Positions 59,801 through 64,000 of a stretch of DNA of 64,000 bases are shown here, piece after piece. The notes under the pieces were generated by a model, which had not been told where the DNA came from, made no database searches, and saw only the letters and a program-made list of their open reading frames with translations. Source of the DNA: Dipteris shenzhenensis (Eukaryota; Polypodiophyta; Polypodiopsida; Gleicheniales). Each line of letters begins with the position of its first letter. The stretch's first letter is position 1. Where the stretch lies: NCBI GenBank assembly GCA_047967505.1, contig CM106540.1. One strand, 5' to 3'. The translations under genes and the position numbers were made by a program.

Positions 59801-62094
59801 CATGTTGGCGGATTTACGAGTATGCCACGCATGATGAAAAACCCGATGTGCAAAGATTGCAGGTTCATCTTCCGATGCACAATAACGTCATCTTTCGAGA
59901 TGATGATGATTTGCAAAATGTTGTAGGCAAGGAACAAAATCAAAAGACCACCCTCACAGAATGGTTCACTTACAATCAGTTGCAATATGACGCAAGCAAC
60001 TTGCTGTATGGTGACTTGCCAGACAAGTTCATTTGGAACAAATCCAGTAAGCGGTGGACTAGAAGACAAAAGGGGAATACCATCAGTCAGATGTACAATA
60101 TTTCCCCCTCAGCTGGTGAGCTCTACTTCATGCGTATGCTTCGAGTATGCTTCTTAATGTGTGCACGGGATGCAAGTCCTTTGATGACCTACGTACTTTT
60201 GACAATCAAGTGTATCCTACTTTCAAGGCAGCATGCATAGCACGGGGATTGTTGGAGAGTGATGATGAATGGTTTGTGTGTATGCAAGAGGCTATGTTTT
60301 ATCAAAATAGTGCACAATTGAGACACCTATTTGTCACAATATTGGTTTTCTGTGAGCCAACGTCTCCTCGACTTTTGTGGGAAAAATTTTCTGCTGAGCT
60401 TTCGGATGATTTTTTTAATATATTGGAATCAAGTATGGGGAATTTAATTGGTCGTCGTGAACTAGTGATAAAGAAGGCTGTATTGCACTTGGAGCACATT
60501 CTTCAACAACATGGGCGAAGGTTGGCTGAGTTTGATGGAATGCCTGTTGTAGATAGAACATCTTTGTCAGAAGCTGGAAATGGCTTATTGCAAGAAGAAA
60601 GAATGTTTGATTGTGTGAAAGAAGCACAGACTGCCCAACAAATGGAAATGTCCTTGAATCACTATCAACGTGCTGCATTCGATCAAATTTTGGCAAGGGT
60701 CTATGGAGATGGTGGTGAGGTCTTTTTTCTTGAGGGTATAGGAGGGTCTGGAAAGACCTTTCTCTACAATTGCTTGCTCTCTCGATTGCGTGGGGAGGGG
60801 CTCATCGCTTTGGCATGTGCATCTTCTGGGATTTCTGCATTGCTACTAGCCAATGGACACATGGCACACTCACGATTCAAGATACCATTGGAGCTAGATG
60901 GTACTAGCAGTTGCAATATTAAGGTTAATAGTCAACTCGCAGATGTTTTGAAGATGGCTAGGCTGATAATATGGGATGAGGCACCCATGACTCACCGGTT
61001 TGCTTTCAAGGCACTAGACAGAACATTGCGAGATATCATGTCCAATGAGCAACTTTTTGGTGGGAAGGTGATATTGTTGGGGGGGGATTTTAGACAAGTC
61101 TTGCCAGTTCTTCCAAAGGCAAGACGAGAGGACATTGTCAATGCTACCTTATGCCACTCAAGGATTTGGGGTCACACTACAGTATTGAAGTTGATGCAGA
61201 ATATGCGGGTCCTACGGAATGGTGATAATTGTGCTGAGCAAGAGTTCATGCAATGGGTTCTGGACATTGGCAATGGGATAAATAGATGTACAAAAGAAGA
61301 TACTGTTGTGATTCCATCGCATATGCTTTTAGAGACAAAGTCCATGGAAGGCCTCATTGGATGGGTGTATCGAGGGCTTGCAATTGTTTTGGACTGTGCA
61401 CCATACTTTTGAGAGCACACTATTCTTGCACCTCGAAACATCGAGGTTGATGCAATTAATGCTACGGCATTGAAGGCAATGCCCGGTGAGGAAAGAGAGT
61501 ACCTAAGTGCAGACTCAGTGGACAACTTATGGGGAGATTCCTTTTTGTTTACAGTCGAGTATTTGAACAGTCTTGAACTTGGTGGTGGATATCCCCCGCA
61601 TCGATTGGTTTTGAAAAGGAATGCCCCTATAATTTTGTTGCGTAATTTGAATCCTCACCGGGGTTTGTGCAATGGGACACAGTTGATATGCAAAGAGTTT
61701 CACACGAAAGTGTTAGAAGCTGAAATCATTATTGGTACCAATGCTGATGATAGAACGTTTATTCCAAGGATGACATTCATTCTGACCAACCTTAAACTTC
61801 CATTCGACATGAGGAGACGGCAATTTCCTATCCGATTGGCATTTGGCATGACAATCAATAAGTCATAGGGCCAAACATTGTATGCTTTGGGACTATACTT
61901 GGCGACATTGGTATTCAGTCATGGCCAACTATACGTGGCATTTTCATGTATCCGAGCATCAAACCCTGTTAAGGTTTTCATTTCGTAGAGTGCGTCTGAT
62001 GCCAGGGGCGAGGAGATGGATAATACTTCTACCACAAATGTTGTGTACAAGGAAGTTTTGCAATTGGCAACAGCAAGAGCCTAGGAGTATGACA
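56882..62094 (+). pseudogene. Helitron Rep-helicase, right copy, heavily decayed
   Basis: The full gene length is present, about 1,700 codons counting the expanded N-terminal repeat. Lesions seen by comparison with 1-4141: TAA at 57500; TAG at 58235 (CAG in the left copy); a 19-base deletion after 59228 that removes the residues before the HUH motif and shifts frame; TAA at 59782; an 11-base insertion at about 60141-60151; TGA at 61410 (CGA in the left copy); TAG at 61866, inside the helicase motif KSQGQT; TAG at 61986. Recognisable parts: LLFPRGEDGWHP at 58603-58638, tyrosine motif KYLYKYVYKGHD near 59642-59677, Walker A at 60735-60758, DE box at 60975-60980, FSHGQLYVAFS near 61915. It ends at TAG 62092-62094. 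Longest open piece: 60147-61412, the helicase core. Confidence 0.93.
56942..57691 (+). repeat. Three tandem ~250-bp (83-residue) repeats in the Rep N-terminus
   Basis: Units start GATTC(A/G)ATG at 56942, 57194 and 57443, periods 252 and 249. Each encodes ARRxYAIQRTRxxTQ, VAxESMxVExG and HSNVACIAxNTMD-like blocks. The third carries the TAA at 57500. The left Helitron has one partial unit here. Confidence 0.92.
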
Positions 62095-63488
62095 TTGCTC
62101 TTTCAAGCCCTCCTCAAACTTTCTTGGGTGGCAAATCTTCATTTCGGTAATCTTTGTATAACTTTTTTAAGTTCTTTCAATATTTCAACTATCATAGGTC
62201 TTTGGGAATGTTGGCTATTTATACAAATATGAAGTGAGATGTAATATTTCATGACTGTGTCCTTGATAATGTTTGGATTTCATTTTTCATTTGAGTTATG
62301 GGTTTGCAATACACTACAGGCTATTTTCTCTTCAAAGCCTATTGTTTTTTCCAGTATATGTAGATTGACACGTGCATTCTTTTTTTGCAATGCGATAGGA
62401 TTTCTAGCCAGTTCACGTTTGTCACTGAAACAAGAGCACAAGTGCAAGGCACATAGTTACTTGACAACCACATTTTATGTTGACATGTTTAATAGTATAG
62501 TCACTCACTTTTAGAAAATTGCAGATCCTACGGGCTAGGGATCTCTGGAGAGCATGCAAATGTTGTTGGATTTGCTTGAGCTGGAGAGCTACCTTGGGTA
62601 AGAACTGTGTACATTGTTTGTTGCCTTATTTTTGTTAAAACAAAAGGTTTTTTTGGATTATATGTGAGTGGGAAAACATGCTATTGTTTGTCTTTTAGGA
62701 TTGTTCCTGATTCAAGGTTTCTAATGAATCCCCACGTCCACAATCCTTTGGATGGATGAGTCCATTTGGGATATTATGCTGTCCTGGCTTGCCGGCTTCA
62801 TAGGGATGATGGACCACAGACCATCACTACTCGCTGGCTGGGATACTATGAATGTGTGCGGACACGAATTTTCTATTGAGGGCAAAATGGGGACTACACG
62901 TACACCTTTGTCAGCGTTGTTGACAGCCCTTTGTGTCTGAGTAAGTACTCTAAAGAATGAGTTCGGTTTTACAAACATACATGTATAAAAGCTTTATGGC
63001 TCAATAATTATAGTTCCTAAATTATCTTTCTATATGATGCTGGTCCAGATACGATTGTTGGTACTCCATTGTATGTTCATAGCCACAGTGGACACTGCAG
63101 ACGTGGTGGACGTGGAGTGAATGGCCGTTGCAGGCTTTTCCCTGTAGTACATGGTCGCAGACTTTTCCCTTAGGGATGTTTGTGTGTCTATTGTAGATTT
63201 TGTATGTTTAGTTATGACTTTATTTGTGGCTATGTATTTGGATATATCGATCAGTTGTTTGATGTAGCTATTGCATATTCAAACATGTGCCTGCACTTTT
63301 GGATGTGATATTTTGAAGTACTCTGTCATAGAGAAAATTTTTTTTGGACGTGGCGGATGTGGAGTACATGGCCGGTGCAGGCTTTTCCCTATGGTACATG
63401 GCTGCAGACTTTTCCCTTTAGGGATGTTTGTGTGTCTATTGTAGATTTTGTATGTTCAGTTATGACTTTGTTTGCGGATGTGTATTTG
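62095..63488 (+). other. Downstream region of the right Helitron with an internal duplication
   Basis: AT-rich and non-coding. A block with GGACGTGG(T/C)GGA, CAGGCTTTTCCCT and GTGTGTCTATTGTAGATTTT occurs at 63096-63245 and again at 63345-63490, the second directly before the duplicated helicase end. The open frame around 62752-62940 has no recognisable content. Confidence 0.65.
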
Positions 63489-64000
63489 GAAAGAGTTGCA
63501 TACGAAAGTGTTAGAAGCTAAAATCATTACTGTTACCAATGCTGGTGATAGAACGTTTATTCGAAGGATAACATTCATTCCGACCAACCTTAAACTTCCA
63601 TTCGACATGAGGAGGCAATAATTTCCTATCCGATTGGCATTTGGCATGACAATCAATAAGTCACAGGGCCAAACATTGATTGTCAATAAGATAATCAACT
63701 CGGTATTCAGTCATGGCCAACTATACGTGGCATTTTCACGTATCCGAGCATCAAACGTTGTTAAGGTTTTCATTTCGCAGAGTGCGTCTGATGCCAAGGG
63801 CGAGGAGATGGATAATACTTCTACCACAAATGTTGTGTACAGGGAAGTTTTGCAATTGGCAACAACAAGAGCCTAGGAGTACGAAATTGCTCTTTCAAGC
63901 CCTCCTCAAACTTTATTGGGTGGTAATTCTTCATTTCGGTAATCTTTGTATAGATTTTTTTAAGTTCTTTCAATATTCCAACTATCATAGTCTTTGGGAA
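63489..64000 (+). pseudogene. Tandem duplicate of the helicase C-terminus and 3' flank
   Basis: Repeats 61692 onward at a distance of about 1.79 kb and runs off the window. It has its own stop (TAA at 63619 in the frame through the upstream part). From 63634 it is open to TAG 63874, with intact KSQGQT (motif VI) where the main copy has a stop, and FSHGQLYVAFSRIRASN. Between them IVNKIINS replaces the usual LYALGLYLATL-type residues. After the stop the flank also matches 62095-62210. Not a working gene. Confidence 0.85.

Larger units (their letters stand above)
47854..64000 (+). mobile_element. Large Helitron, right copy, decayed (3' end outside window)
   Basis: Same parts in the same order as 12764-1, on the opposite strand. 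Candidate 5' end TCTATTCTATATCTTA at 47854. The copy of the accessory gene has one nonsense codon and the Rep-helicase has at least eight lesions, so it cannot transpose by itself. Near the right edge a tandem duplication of about 1.8 kb begins. No CTRR end with hairpin was found before 64000. Confidence 0.8.

Noticed and set aside
62752-62978. Short open frames downstream of the right Rep-helicase, on both strands
   Set aside because: No domain, no counterpart seen elsewhere in the window and too short to support.

Overview
The window reads as nuclear DNA of a land plant with a large, repeat-rich genome. Three things support this. There is one intact plant-specific gene, a dirigent protein at 16428-16940. 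There is a retrotransposon primer-binding site matching the plant initiator-Met tRNA. There are long Rep/helicase Helitrons of the plant type. I cannot name the species; a fern or other seed-free plant is only a guess. Apart from the dirigent gene, almost everything recognisable is mobile or tandemly repeated DNA.

The two flanks are copies of one large Helitron, placed head to head in opposite orientation. The left copy (about 12764 down to 1, minus strand) leaves the window at base 1. The right copy (about 47854 to 64000, plus strand) leaves it at the other end. Each copy has, in its own 5' to 3' order: a candidate 5' terminus (TCTAT..CTAT), a GC-rich subterminal block, about 3 kb or less of CT/GA and CA/GT microsatellites, a field of repeats of about 340 bp that carry microsatellites, a conserved open segment, an accessory gene of about 246 codons (basic, nuclear-looking, coiled coil), and the Rep-helicase gene. 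In the left copy the Rep-helicase frame is open for 1163 codons up to base 1 and keeps the HUH, tyrosine and helicase motifs, but its first 215 codons are cut off by a 44-base deletion. The right copy is dead: at least eight lesions, most of them C-to-T nonsense changes of the kind expected from cytosine methylation. It also carries a tandem duplication of about 1.8 kb at its 3' end.

The spacer of about 35 kb between them holds, in order: a pyrimidine-rich tract (12.8-13.8 kb), short duplications, the dirigent gene with a TATA box and a polyadenylation signal, a 392-bp duplication, and a decayed minus-strand gene of a conserved family with a GHTHxxID motif (20.1-22.6 kb). Then come about 20 copies of a 181-bp satellite (A), a second plus-strand fragment of the same gene family (26.2-27.4 kb), and a related satellite (B, about 182 bp). 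After that there are more tandem repeats, a small non-coding LTR element on the minus strand (32752-35360) with a tRNA-like SINE promoter inside, a decayed coiled-coil/RING gene (36.3-37.2 kb), a 38-bp perfect inverted repeat (40.8-40.9 kb), a decayed coiled-coil gene with an internal duplication (42.6-43.9 kb), and a second, colinear block of satellite B (45.7-47.2 kb).

There are no operons here. The functional unit that stands out is the Helitron: Rep-helicase plus a linked accessory gene kept in the same order in both copies.
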